Of a stretch of 64,000 bases of DNA, positions 44,868-56,999 are shown one piece after another (position 1 is the stretch's first letter; each line of letters opens with the position of its first letter). This DNA is from Larix kaempferi (taxonomy: Eukaryota > Streptophyta > Pinopsida > Pinales > Pinaceae), in NCBI GenBank assembly GCA_027924585.1, contig BSBM01000370.1:32773501-32837500 (forward strand), given 5' to 3'. The notes below the pieces were generated by a model that did no database searches, was not told the origin of the DNA, and saw only the letters and a list, made by a program, of their open reading frames with translations. Position numbers and translations under genes: made by a program.

Positions 44868-45243
44868 TTTTGGACTCTATACTTCGATGGCTCCAAAACA
44901 TAGGAGGGAGTAGGGGTAGGTTGTTTCCTTGTAGATCCTTAGAATAATATAACCCTTCTCTCCTATAGATTATAGTTTGAATGCACCAATAACACAACCG
45001 AGTACGAAGCTCTAATTCAAGGGATTAGGAAAGCAGTTGATTTGAATGTTAAAAATTTAAAATGTTTTGGTGATTCAAAGATAATTATCAGACATATTAG
45101 AAACACCATTCATTGTTTGTATTCACACAAAGGGTACCAGGCAGAGGAATATAATCTAATTTCAAATTTTGATGCTTTTAATATTAATTCCATTCCTAGA
45201 TCGAAGAATACTGCAGCTGATTTATTAGCTAATACCACTTAGT
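44868..45243 (+). pseudogene. Extra RNase H (aRNH type) between protease and RT
   Basis: WTLYFDGSKT, FECTNNTTEYEALIQGIRKA, LKCFGDSKIIIRHI and AFNINSIPRSKNTAADLLAN form a complete RNase H of the archaeal/plant type, with all four acidic catalytic positions (Asp, Glu, Asp, Asp) present. It is separate from the element's own RNase H after RT. A second RNase H is a mark of the Tat lineage; in the well-known Ogre/Retand order it lies after the native RNase H, whereas here it precedes RT. A few stops interrupt it (KT-stop-EG, DP-stop-NN, RL-stop-FE). Confidence 0.85.
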
Positions 45244-45575
45244 GATAAATTTTCCATTGAATTGCTTTTCAGGCCATCTGTCCCTGATAACATAACGAAT
45301 TGGAGAGTATTTGATGATGATCAATAGATTATATATATTTTTAATGGATGAAGATACATTTAAAAATGCAATCATTGATGAAGCACAACATCAATCCAAT
45401 TTGCAGAAGATGCATGAAAAACAATTTGGAGGAAATTTCATGCCTAAAGGGGTGCACACGCTAGAGAAGTTATTTGATCTGCAACATAAATTTAGAAAAC
45501 CAACGAATTTTAAAACAAATAGCTCTTCTATGCAATATGAGCTGGTGAATTTGGACACTAAGAAATAACCAAAAT

Positions 45576-46430
45576 ATGTGAACCTTGGGACCTGTTGTTC
45601 ACCGGGTGGAAGATGCAAGTTTATTCATCTTTTTCAGCAATATAAAGATGTATTTGCTTGGACTTATGATGATATGAAAACATATGATACAAGTATTATA
45701 CAACATGCCATCTCTATCAAGCAAGGAGTTAAATCATTTCAACAATTGTTTTGGAAAGTACATCCTATGCTGGAACCGCTAATCCAAAAGGAAATGAAGA
45801 AGTTGCTTGGTGCTAAGATCATATTTAAGGTCAGACATTCTTAGTGGGTATGGATTAATAAGACTATGGTGGGACATTGTGCAAACTTATTGTGCCAATA
45901 TGGAAGAAGTATGGAGAAATAAGACTATGTGTGGATTTCTGGAACTTGAATAGGGAATCTGACAACGACAATTATCCTATTCCTCCCATGGAGCAGATAT
46001 TGTAGCGAGCTTGATATGTTCTCTAGTTCAAATTTTTTCTCTTTATTGGACGATTTTTCCGGATACAAGCAAGTACTTGTGGCCGAAGAAGACTACCTCA
46101 AAACTACCTTTCACACCAAATGGGGAACGTTTGCTTTTCGAATAATGCCTTTTGGACTGATGAATGCTGGAGCAAAATTTCAAAGGGCCATGGACATTAC
46201 ATTTTGTGGTTTGATTGGTCATATTGTGGTTGTATATTTAGATGATGTCACAATGTTCTCCAAGGAAAGGGAAGACCATGTCTATCATTTGAAACAGATT
46301 TTTGATCGATGTCGAAAATATGGGATTTCCCTAAACCCCAAGAAAAAGTGTATTTGTTGTGTTAGAAGGGAGATTAATGGGACATATTATTTCAAAAAAG
46401 GGAATTTCAGTTGATTCTCAGAGAATACAA
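45576..46430 (+). pseudogene. Reverse transcriptase of Tat-like unit A
   Basis: QYKDVFAWTYDDMKTYDTSI, VHPMLEPLIQKEMKKLLGAK, FFSLLDDFSGYKQVLVAEED, FAFRIMPFGLMNAGAKFQRA and GHIVVVYLDDVTMFSKERED give the standard Ty3 RT series, including the catalytic Asp in LDDFSGY and the YLDD pair. Frameshifts near 45840-46015 break the fingers region. Confidence 0.88.
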
Positions 46431-47170
46431 ACCATTCTACAGATTCCCATGCCTCATAACAAAAAAACTATGCAATCATTCATGGGCAAGATAAATTTTG
46501 TTCATAGGTTTGTATCTGATTTTGCACAAATCGTAAAACTATTGCAACAAATGATTAAATAGGATGTGCAATTTAAGTGGACTAAGTAAGAGAAAAATGC
46601 TTTTCGCAATAGTAAGACTGAAATTGCTCATGCACCGTCTTAGAGTAGTCCTAATTTTGAAAAGGATTTTATCATTTATACATTTGCATCCGATTATTCC
46701 CTTGCAACAGTGCTCACTCAAAAAAGAGAGCAAGGGGATGAGTATCCAATAGCATTTATGAGCACTGGGTTATAAGGGGATGAACTGAATTATCCAGATG
46801 TTGAAAAACAAGCTTACACAATATTTAAAGCTATAAAGCAGTTTAGACCATACATTTTGAAAAACATGACTAAAGTCATAGTACCTCACCCGACAGTTAG
46901 ATCATTGTTTGTATAAAAGGAGATGGGAGAAAGGAGCTTACTACATTACAAGAATATGATTTGGAATTCAATCCCACCATCATTAAGGAACAAGGATTGT
47001 GCAAACTGATTACTGAAAATTTAGTTGAAGAGGCTAACAGATGGGACAACGAAGCAAAATTGAACTTACTTGAAATTTATTCCAGTAATACAGCCCCTAA
47101 TCGTTGGTACCGAGATTTGGTGCATTATTTACAGCATGGGTATGCCCCTGAACATTGGAATTCAAAGTAG
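46431..47170 (+). pseudogene. Native RNase H and connection of unit A
   Basis: GISVDSQRIQTILQIPMPHN and FMGKINFVHRFVSDFAQI are the RT-RNase H connection. Then, in shifting frames, FIIYTFASDYSLATVLTQK, ELNYPDVEKQAYTIFKAIKQ and LQEYDLEFNPTIIKEQGLCK follow, the RNase H and tail of this lineage. Its first catalytic Asp position reads TFAS, so activity may rest with the extra RNase H. Confidence 0.8.
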
Positions 47171-48321
47171 AGGAGAGCTCTCTAATTAAAATCAACATCC
47201 TATCAAATAATCGACAAAGTACTATTCCAAAGAAATTATGATGGAGTATTTCTCAGATTTTTAGAAAAGGAAGATGTAGAGAAGGTATTGAAATAATTGC
47301 ATGATGTGCTTGCTGGAGGGACTTATTTTGGAGATACTACTGCTCACAAGATTCTTAAAGCATGTTATTATTGACCCACTATTTTTAAATATGCCCATGC
47401 TTATGTCCAAAGATGCTTTGTATGACAGAAAGGTGCAGGTGGGTAGATAAAACCAGTAGTACCGTTGCATCCAATGATAATTTCAGAACCATTTGAGTAG
47501 TGGGGCTTGGATGTTATTGGAGAAATAAATCCGGATTCTTCATTATAACATCGTTATATTCTTACAACTACAAATTACTTCACACGCTGGACTAAGCCTC
47601 CCCTCTCCGCAAGGTTAATGAAGATGCTGTCATCAAGTTTCTTCAAGAAAACATTATAACCAGGCTTAGGGTTCCAATTTCCCTAGTTTTTTATAATGCT
47701 TCATGTTTATCTTATTTAAAGTTAGGTGAATTTGCTATAGAAAGGGAAATTAAATTACATTATTCTTCCAATCATTATCCCCAAGGAAATGGGTTAGCGG
47801 AATCTACAAATAAAAACCTCATCCACATACTTAAGAATTTTCTTATTGAAAATAAAAGAAATTGGCATGCTACTCTCCCAAGCGCTTTGTGGGATGATAG
47901 GATCACACCAAAGAATGCTTAGGGGTTTCTCCTTACAACCTAGTTTATGGAAAATAAGTTATCCCAAGCCTATAGTGGATCCAACAACCATATTATACAA
48001 GAAAGAATTAACACCCTGCTCAAACTCGAAGAGGAAAGTGAAAATGCCAAAAATAGATTTACCACTCACCAATTTAATGTCAAGATATGGTTTGATAACA
48101 ATTGGGCAGGAAAGAAAGAATTTGAAATCGGTGACCTAGTACTGAAGTGGGATCAACCTCACGAGGAAAATGAAAAGCATACAAAATTTCAACATTTATG
48201 GCTTGGTCCTTACACTATTGCTAAGAAACTTGGTCCTGGAGCTTATAGACTACAAAATCTGGAAGGAGATGTTGAAACTCTCCTTGTGAATAGCCAAGCT
48301 TTGAAGCAGTACTTCACTTAG
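47171..48321 (+). pseudogene. Integrase of Tat-like unit A
   Basis: The zinc domain (LHDVLAGGTYFGDTTAHKIL, ..AYVQRCFV) and the core WGLDVIGEINPDSS, YILTTTNYFTRWTKP, VFYNASCLSYLKLGEFAIER and YPQGNGLAESTNKNLIHILK are legible across shifts. The first Asp and the Glu are present; the second Asp position reads Tyr in FYNAS. The C-terminal part at 47947-48321 is clean (KKEFEIGDLVLKWDQ, FQHLWLGPYTIAKKLGPGAY) and ends KQYFT at a TAG. Confidence 0.85.
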
Positions 48322-50216
48322 TTTAGCAAGATCATGTTTGTACACAAATAAAACTTTTTCCTTGTTGTTTCGTTGTTTGTCTTTTGATTATTTCGTTTTA
48401 GCCTAGTTAGCATGGTTATTTGACTCCCTGTTTTGAACCTTAAATAAAATTGAGTTCAACAATTAGAGTGCTTGGTGGGAAAGCTATGATCTCATTACTT
48501 ATGCCATATCTCTTTAAGTTGATCGATTCCTTTAAAATTTCTGGTGTGTGAGAAATATTTCAAAATTTAAGTTTCTTCTTACTGGAAAGATTCAGTGGTG
48601 CATTTTCAAGGACTATCATTTGAAAGGATTTCAACATGTCTGTCTTTATCCTATTTATTTGTTTTCTCGGAAAACCTATCACATGATCAAATTTAAATTA
48701 ACATATATTAAATCCTGTATATTTTTGTTGGGATAAATACTTCTAAGTTACTATCTTGAGGCTACACCTATTGAAACACATAAATAGCCATGTCTTGAAA
48801 CTATCTACTTATGGCTGACCCATGGGAAGGAAGTGATATCTTGCAGATGTATAGCAAATCAAAATGATCCTACACCAAATATAATGCCCTAAAGGATCAA
48901 ATAAAACCATCTCTTCCCCAGTTTAAGACATCCATAGCAAATGAAGTTGGATATACGAAGAATCAAACGAATACATGAACTTATGAAGTGAAATGTTCAA
49001 AGAAGACCAAGAGGATATCCCAAACAACATTCAAAGAGGGCTCTTCTCCGTTCATGGACATGATAGATACAATAAAATATTATTTTTCGCCCACACAAAA
49101 GTACATTATGAATGGAAGAGCCTAGAATCCCGCCTCTAATGAAATAGGGGAAATTTATTATTAACATTGGTAAAGCATCAAAATGCTAATGCATCAAATA
49201 AATGCATATGGTATAGGAATGAGGAACACACATTTACATCTGCCTGGTTTTGTTACTTACACTGTGGTGTCTTACCTTAGTTTACAATGGAAGGTCCGAT
49301 TGGTTTGGTAAATAAACCTCATAAATTGGCCTTGAGAGAGTGGCAATAAAGTCCCAACTAAGCTACCCTTTCCCTTAAACAATATCTTAATAATGTATGA
49401 TCATCGTGTTATATGTTCCAACATAAAACCATAATTGAGCTCAATGAAAGACATATAAATGATACTAAGACTCTTACAATAAGTAGTGGCCTGTAAGTAG
49501 AGTAGATCCTCAATCCACCTAAAATCGTCATCAATTACAAGAGATCCTTTTATTTTCTCAGAGATCTAAGTTCTTCTAGTTTGTTGCCAATTGTTGCAAC
49601 TGCAACCACCCTCCCCAATATTTCCTTTTAAAAAGACTAGGGCGCCACCTTAAATTTGACCTTCACTTGTCTCAAGCATTTACCGTGGCTACGCGTTTGT
49701 ATAATCAAAGTAATATTTTCAAGGTGTAATTTTGTCTCTTCAACTATTGTCAAAACAATTATTTTTTCTATATCGCAAGCGAGTTAGGCCTGGAAAGGAA
49801 GAAAGATCAGGTCAGGTCAGGATTTAGCATTAAACGAACATCAGTATGAAAGGAAATAAGGGCGAAATTTCGCAAATTAGCTATTTTTGGGGCCTTTTTT
49901 CAAAAAATAAATTCGCTATTTGGTCATTTTTAGTCTCTAATATCACGTATATTTACATAAAATATCTTTTTTTATCATAACATTCACCAAAAATTACATG
50001 TTTCAGTAGTAAATTGTATGTTTCATATTTAATATTCACCTACCAATCTATATTTATGTTTTTTTCAATCCAAAATAATCGCCTAGAATACTGTACTTAA
50101 GTATACTTTTATAATCCTTAAAAAATACCCTGTTAAGTACTGCATGAAGTTGACATTTTCCCAAGGACTTAGCCAAATTTCAACTTTTACTTAATCAACA
50201 TTTTTCTAGAAGTTTT
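48322..50216. other. 3' tail of unit A, nothing recognised
   Basis: About 1.9 kb after the integrase stop. A 3' LTR and polypurine tract would be expected here, but I found no stretch matching any region upstream of unit A's gag. AGGTCAGGTCAGG at about 49810 is a minor tandem. No gene seen. Confidence 0.45.
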
Positions 50217-50800
50217 ATGTTTCGGCAAGTTTACCTAAGTTCGTCGAAACACCGCCAAAACTCCCCCCTTTTCGCCAAAACATCGGCTAACATTTTGAAT
50301 TTTCACCAAAATTTTGATGAAGTTTTACTTTTGTGCCGAAACACAGATGTGACTCAATGTTCTCCATCGAAACTTTGGAAAGATTTTGAAAATTATGTCG
50401 AAATATCAAAGCGTTTACATTTCTTCCACCAAAATGTTGCTTGACTTTCCAGATAATTGTCAAAACCATTAACATTCTCTTGTCTTTTCGGCGAACTCAC
50501 AACTTTGGTGGAAAAATGGTTCGACAGACTTATCTATGCTACGCAGAAACTATATCGGCATAACTCATCATTTTCCACCGACTCGGTCGCGTTAACTTCC
50601 TCATTTCCACAAAAATTCAACAACGCAAAATTTTTGAATTTTTCCATTGAAACGTATTGGAGCACATTTCAGTTTGACGCCAATACTATTGTGGTAAATT
50701 GAAGTTCGTTGCCGAAACGATGATTGCAGTGGGAATCGAATTCAATGCCGAAAAGTGTTGAGTTAATTTTCCCTTCTACGCCGAAATGACTTGTGGGAGT
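50217..50800 (+). promoter_or_regulatory. Cluster of GCCGAAA/TCGAAA-type motifs
   Basis: The pentamer CGAAA, mostly as GCCGAAA or TCGAAA, with related CGCCAAAA and TCGGC words, recurs about every 40-60 bp at the upstream edge of unit B. The part shared with unit A also has CCGAAATTC and TCGAAAC. Such spacing suggests a repeated binding site in an LTR-like U3 region; this is inference from the pattern alone. Confidence 0.4.
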
Positions 50801-51526
50801 CACTGAAGTATGCTGAAGTCATTTTTAAGGCTATTTGGGGACTTAGGGTTTTCAAAGATATTTTAAAGCAAAGAACATCGTTTACCATCCCATCATCATT
50901 GTTACATAATCTCGTTCGAGCTCATGGCCGTTGGAGAATATTCCTCGCTCGATACACTCTCGTCTACGTCCAATAAATCTAGCACACTTATCATCCATCG
51001 TCTAGGTAGGCACACTTTGGGCTTAATTGTTGGTTTCAAAGTGGTTGAATTTCAACTTGGCAATTTGCAATTGGAAGGCAATAGCCATGATTCGTCTTAT
51101 CCTTGACCATTTTCTTCATTTTGAGTTGATTTTATTGGTTAGCTTGGAATTTATTTTGAGTCCAAGGGTTTCGAGACACCTCACTCCTTTTGAGTAACTT
51201 AAGCCCTAAATATCAGTCCACACTCTTCTTGTCCAACCAGCATTCTCTCGAAGTTTTCTCCTATTCCATTAAACCCTATCAAAAACCTTAACTTCGAGAA
51301 CGTGCAGACTTTCGCCAACCTTGTTTCAAGTATCTCGAGGCATTAATTTTTTTCCTATTGTGGGATGGAAAATGCGCCAATGTAGACCCTAATGGATAAA
51401 CCAGGGGGTTGTCAGATTTAGTGATGAAAAATGCATTCATTCATATGAAAAGAACTTGTTTATTTATTGCAAATCTATGTAGTTGTTGTTAGTTTTTTTG
51501 AAATTACATCTCATTATGTGATTTCC
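50545..51526 (+). repeat. Leader of unit B
   Basis: Partner of 30390-31212. It ends directly at the ORF1 start (TTTCCATGGACTTTACTC) and contains an extra stretch at about 50665-50815 not present in unit A. Confidence 0.7.
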
Positions 51527-52514
51527 ATGGACTTTACTCAAGATAATGACATTTCCTCTGTCATGTAGGATTCAAAAATGTAGAAAAAAGGTACTAAAAG
51601 CTCATCCAAAGTTGTATTGGAGATAACATCTGATGATGGATTGGTTCAGGAAGCATCTCTGGAGATTCAGTTCGATGACACGCAACATATCACAAGCATA
51701 GCTCCTAATATCAAATGGGGTGAAATTTACCATTTGATCAAATATGAGAATGTTCTAGAAGCTACCATTGAAGAAGACTTAATTTATCGGAACATCAAAA
51801 AGTCAGGCATTCACAATGTTGCATCCAGGCCTGAATTTTTCCCTTATGTTGAAGTGATAGGATGGATCCTTCCCCATATTGATTACAAGTGCTACAAGGA
51901 AAGGTTTTGCTTCATTCGATCCCGCACATATTGGAAAATCATATAGACTTCCAGCTCCAAGAGAATTTTTGACGGAAGAATGGCTCGCAAAATTGAAACT
52001 GGACTATGCAGAATGTGGAAAGAAGATGCTACTACCGGGAAAGCAGTTGCGCTAGAGAGAAAATGGTGAATATGAAACTAAAATTTTGAAGACACCTTTT
52101 AGGTTTGCTGCTACTCTCATATGTAGGCTCTATGATAGGCCCAAATCAACTCATTACAAGCTTAGAAGGGTGCCTTTTCTTTATCTTATCACAATGCATG
52201 GCACTGTTTTTAATTGGGCAAACATTATATTTGAGAACATGGTCCAAGCAATCAAAGATGATTAGCGAGGCCTCAAAGTAAAGAAGGCTGAATTCCATAT
52301 TTCTTATTATTTGGTAGATTATATCATGACTTTGCACTCCTTTTCGGGTCTCTATTTTAGGTGGAATCCCAATGAGTCTCCTATTTATGTGGCGTATCAA
52401 ATTTTGTGGGCCCAAAAGCATGCAAGCTACTACAAGAAAATTTGTGAAGAGTTCGGGGTTTCTTTATACAAATTGATATATGAAAAAGAACTAGATTGCA
52501 TGTCTAAGGAGGCT

Positions 52515-52519
52515 CTTTC
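52515..52519 (+). other. Target-site duplication CTTTC (left)
   Basis: CTTTC precedes the 5' LTR and recurs at 59196-59200. Discounting the insert restores GAGGCTCTTTCAATAGTCAC, matching GAGGCTCTTACAATAATCAC at 38954 in copy A. Confidence 0.95.
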
Positions 52520-53009
52520 TGTTGGTTGTGGAGCCAGATATTCCAGTCTCATAGATGATATTGTCTCAGCCGTTCACACCAGAGGACTGTACAATCATGC
52601 CCCAACCTTGGGGTTCGGGGCATCACCAACAGTTTGGGGCTGTTTTCGCCAACAGTTTTCTGGCCCATGGTTTTGGGTATCCCGTGGTATTTTCCCATTG
52701 TATTTCCCTTATAAAAGAAAGACATTGTAATATGGCTAGGGTTGATGTATTAGGTTTTATGCATTGTAAAGATCTCTGAGATCAGAAAGAGAGACTGTGA
52801 GACAGTGAAGAGGAAGTGCAGTGGTTGTGCTGCAGGTTGTATCCCTTCACTTTGTTGGACGGAATAATAATAAGGACTGGCAACTTCAGTGTGGACGTAG
52901 CCCATCTTGAGGTGAACCACGATATATCTGTGTCTCTCTTGTAATGTGTGTGTGATTATATTTTCATTTCTGTTTATTGTTATTTCTCTGCAATCTTGTT
53001 TTTCTAACA
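52520..53009 (+). repeat. 5' LTR of the nested copia
   Basis: Starts TGTTGGTTGTGGAGCC and ends TTTTTCTAACA. It has a TATA box (TATAAAAG at 52710-52717) about 190 bp in. Partner at 58706-59195. Confidence 0.96.
52710..52717 (+). promoter_or_regulatory. LTR TATA box
   Basis: TATAAAAG after CCCT; the same box lies at 58896-58903 in the 3' LTR. Confidence 0.75.
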
Positions 53010-53011
53010 AT

Positions 53012-53023
53012 TGGTATCAGAGC
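53012..53023 (+). other. Primer-binding site, tRNA-iMet
   Basis: TGGTATCAGAGC, perfect, two bases after the 5' LTR. Confidence 0.95.
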
Positions 53024-53084
53024 CAAAGGTCTATTTGGTAGATAAACCCACAGGAAGCTAGGGTTTCTAGTTCGAGTGGGAGCA

Positions 53085-54386
53085 ATGGCGGAAGAAGGAA
53101 AGTTTAAGGTCAAGAAGTTTAATGGCCAAAACTTCCAGTTATGGAAAATGCAAATGGAGAACTATCTGTACCAGAAGGATCTATTCCTACCATTGGGAGG
53201 AAGAGCAAAGCAGCCGGCGACTATGAAGGACAAAGAATGGGAGGTTCTTGACAGAAAGGCTCTGGGAACAATATGGCTGAGCTTGGATTTTTCGGTGGCT
53301 TTCAATATCTCAAAAGAAACGACAACAGAGGGTTTGATGAGCGCATTGGTAAATTTGTATGAAAAACCCTCGGCCTCCAACAAGGTATTTCTAATGAAGC
53401 GTTTATTTAATATGAAGATGTCTGAAGGTGGATCTGTTACTGATCATTTAAATGATTTTAATACGGTTACAAATCAACTAAGTTCTGTAAATCTGAACTT
53501 CGATGATGAGGTTAGGGATCTTCTAATCTTGTGTTCATTGCCAAGAAGCTGGAATAGCTTGGTCAAGGCTGTAAGTAACTTTGTCTCTGGTTCAAACACC
53601 TTGAAATTTGATGATGTTATTGGTGTTATTCTTAGCGAAGAAATGCGAAGAAAAAGCACAAGTAAGACATCAGGTAATGTGTTGACCATGGAGAGCAAGG
53701 GAAGACAAAAGGAGAGAGGAAAGAGCCAAAGTCATCGCAGCAACTCTAAAAAGGGCAGATCCAAGTCCAAACTGGGAAAAATAGAGTGCTGGAACTGTGG
53801 AAAGATAGGACATCTGAAGAAAGACTACAGATCTCTAAATAAGAAAGGAGATGCACAAAAGGAAACTACCCAGGAAGCAAATGTAGCAGGAGTTGTGTTA
53901 CAAGATGCTTTGATTCTTGCATTAGATAATACAAGTGATTATTGGGTAGTAGATTCAAGGGCTTCATGTCATGCTACACCCCATAGGAAATATTTTCATG
54001 ATTATGTTCCAGGTGATTTTGGACATGTTTTATTGGGTGATGATGTGCCATGCAAAATTGTTGGAATGGGTAAGGTATGGATAAAAGTTAAGAATGGAAC
54101 TGATTGGCTGTTGAAAGATGTAAGGCATATTCCTGCTATGAAAAGAAATATGATCTCAACAGGGCAGTTGGGAGATGGCGGCTGTCTATCTACATTTGGA
54201 GAAAAGTGGTGGAAGATCACTAAAGGATCAATGGTGATAGCAAAAGGAGACAGGGTAGGTACGTTGTATTTATGTCCTCATAATACTGACCATTCTATCT
54301 CTTTAGCTTCCACAGGAACAAATATAGCATTGTGGCATCATAGGCTTGGCCACATGAGTGAGAAGGGGATGCAGATTCTCCACTAA
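53085..54386 (+). pseudogene. Copia Gag, protease and GAG-pre-integrase region
   Basis: An open stretch to a TAA at 54384. Gag begins MAEEGKFKVKKFNGQNFQLW, with the UBN2-type core (MKRLFNMKMSEGGSVTDHLN, LLILCSLPRSWNSLVKAVSN). A basic Ser/Lys/Arg run is followed by the zinc knuckle CWNCGKIGHLKKDY, where the last Cys is Tyr. The protease site reads YWVVDSRASCHATPHRKYF: the catalytic Asp is there but the Gly after Ser is Arg. WHHRLGHMSEKGMQ starts the integrase zinc region. Both changed residues would be expected to inactivate the protein. Confidence 0.93.
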
Positions 54387-54392
54387 AGGAAG

Positions 54393-54968
54393 TTGCTGCC
54401 AGATTTGAAGCAGGTAAGTTTGGAATTCCGTGAAAACTGTGTTTATGGAAAACAGAAGAGAGTCAGATTCCTTAGGGTTGGGAAACAGAAGAAGAATGAA
54501 AAGTTAGAGCTTGTGCATACATATGTATGGGGACCATCTCAGGTACAATCTCTTGGTGGCTCTCATTATTATGTTACATTTATTGATGATGCAACTAGGA
54601 AAACTTGGGTTTATTGCATTAGACATAAATCTGATGTGTTTGCTACTTTTAAGAAGTGGAAAGCTTTGGTTGAGAATGAGACAGGAAAAAGGTTGAAGTG
54701 TCTCAGATCTGATAATGGAGGTAAGTACTGCGGCAAGGAGTTTGATAGTTACTGTTCATACCAGGGGATTCGTAGAGAGAAGATAGTCCCAGGAACACCA
54801 CAAGAAAATAGCGCGTCTGAAAGGATGAACAAAATGATCATGGAGCGTGCAAGGTGTATGATATTGCATGCAGGGTTGCCCTTATAGTTTTGGGTAGATG
54901 CAGTAAATACTGTTGTTTATTTAATAAACATAGGACCTTCAAGTGCTTTGGATGGTGGTATTCCATAG
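54393..54968 (+). pseudogene. Copia integrase
   Basis: Same frame as gag. Contains the zinc-domain remainder (FRENCVYGKQKRVRF), then the core: YVTFIDDATRKTWVY, LRSDNGGKYCGKEF and PGTPQENSASERMNKMIMER, giving the Asp, Asp and Glu of the DDE triad. The Asp expected in the usual D-x-WGP segment is not seen (VHTYVWGPSQ). TAG stops at 54885 and 54966 both sit where Gln is usual. Confidence 0.9.
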
Positions 54969-56999
54969 GAGGCATGGATAGATAAAAAGGTAAACTACTC
55001 ATTTCTGAGAACGTTTGGTTGTGAAGCATTTGTCCATATTGATAAAGAAAATAGAACAAAGCTTGAAGCTAAATCCAAGAAATGTACCTTTATTAGATAT
55101 GGGGTTGATGATTTTGGTTATCGTTTATGGGATTATAAAAATCACAAAATCATTAGAAGTAGAGATGTCATATTCAATGAAAAGGTCATGTATAAAGATC
55201 AGTTGCAGGGGAAGAAACAGGAAAAGGAAAACACAGAGTACACAGTACTTGATGAAATTCAAGAAAATGAAGTTCCAAAGGTGCCAGAAAATCAAGAACA
55301 ATAGCAAGTACTTGAAACTCCTGCAACTGCAAGAAGATCTACCAAGTTAAGTAGACTCCTTGAACGATACTCTCCTTCAATGTATTATTTGTTGATAACT
55401 GATGCTGGTGAATCATAATGTTATGAAGAAGCAATGCAGGTGGAAACTAGAAAGAAGTGGGAGCAAGACATGAATGAGGAGATGGACTCATTGGTAAGAA
55501 ACTAGACTTGGGATTTGGTTCAGTTTCCTGCTAGTAAAAGAGCATTGCAGAACAAATGGATTTACAGGTTGAAGGAAGAAGAAGGAGGTAAGAAGCGGTA
55601 CAAGGCAAGACTTGTTGTAAAGGGGTTTGCATAGAAGAAAGGTATAGATTTTGATGAAATATTTTCTCCTCTTGTTAAGATGACTTCAATTAGGCCTATC
55701 TTAAGTCTAGTGGCGGTAGAAGATTAGCATCTTGAACAGTTAGATGTAAAAACAACATTTCTCCATGGGGATTTGGAGGAAGAGATATATATGCAGCAAC
55801 TACAAGGGTATGAGGTCAACGGTAAGGAGAACTTGGTGTGCAGGTTGAAAAAGAGTTTGTATGGCTTGAAGTAAGCTCCAAGGCATTGGTATTTAAAATT
55901 TGGTAGGTTTATGACAGAACAGGGTTATACTAGATGTCATTCTGACCACTGTGTTTATTTCAAGAAGCTAGACAATGAAAGATATATTATCTTGTTATTG
56001 TAGGTGGATGACATGCTTGTTGCAGGGTCTAACATGCAGGATATAAATGTACTCAAAATGAATCTAGCTAATTCATTTGTGATGAAGGATTTGGGTGCTG
56101 CAAAGCAAATCCTTGGTATGAGAATAACGAGAGACAGGAAAAATCACAAATTGACATTGTCTCAGGGTGAGTACATACAAAAGGTGTTGGAGAGGTTCAG
56201 AATGCAGAATGCAAAACCAGTTAGTACACCTTTGGCCAGCCATTTCAGTCTAAGTAAGGAAATGTGTCCCGAGACACAGGAAGAGACAGATTACATGTCC
56301 AAGATTCCCTATCAATCAGTAGTTAGCAGCTTGATGTATTCCATGGTGTGCATAAGACCAGATATTGCACAAGTAGTGGGAGTTGTGAGCAGATATATGA
56401 ACAATCCAGGTAAAGAACATTGGAAGGCAGTATAGTGGATTCTCAGGTATTTGAGAGGTACTACCACTCAAGCATTATGTTTTGGAGGTTCAGACACTAT
56501 TCTACATGGATATGTTGATGCAGATATGGCAGGTGATAAGGATAGCAGGAGGAGCACCACAGGGTATGTGTTTACTGTAGGTGGAACAACAGTAAGTTGA
56601 ATTTCGAGACTGCAAAAGGTTGTTGCACTTTCAACAACGGAAGCAGAGTATGTTGCTGTTACAGAGGCTAGTAAAGAGATGATTTGGTTGCAGAGGTTTA
56701 TGGAGGAAGTGGGTAAGAAGCAGAAGGATAGCAGGTTGTATAGTGACAGCCAGAGTTCCATTCATCTTGCAAAGAACTCAGCATTCCATTCCAGGACTAA
56801 ACATATACAGCTCAAGTACCATTTCATACACTATGTTCTGGAAGATGAACTGTTGAAGCTAGAAAAGATACATACTAGCCAGAACCCTGCAGACATGTTC
56901 ACAAAGGTAGTGACCAGAGAGAAACTGAGTTCCTGCTCGGTTTCAGTTGGCCTTCTAGTATTGTTGGGCGGGTCCCAAGTGGGTTGGAAAAATATATAA
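54969..56999 (+). pseudogene. Copia reverse transcriptase and RNase H
   Basis: Same frame. [73 protein letters not shown] and VDDMLVAGSN; the catalytic pair survives but TAG replaces the residue before VDD. RNase H: YVDADMAGDKDSRRSTTGY, ALSTTEAEYVAVTEASKEM, YSDSQSSIHLAKNSAFHSRT and NPADMFTKVV. In-frame stops lie at 55302, 55416, 55503, 55632, 55725, 55872, 56001, 56433 and 56598; there is no frameshift. The frame ends at 56999. Confidence 0.92.

Larger units (their letters stand above)
30390..50544 (+). mobile_element. Tat-like Ty3/gypsy unit A (ORF1-gag-pol)
   Basis: A long decayed unit: leader (30390-31212), ORF1 (31213-41202, split by a younger element), spacer with a TATA box, gag (41998-43690), then protease, an extra RNase H, RT, RNase H and integrase ending at 48321, and an unassigned tail. 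The pol resembles the Tat lineage of plant Ty3 elements, known for a second RNase H. The leader and ORF1 recur from 50545, so unit B starts there; excluding the nested insertion the period is about 13.6 kb. I could not delimit LTRs, so the ends are provisional. Confidence 0.6.
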
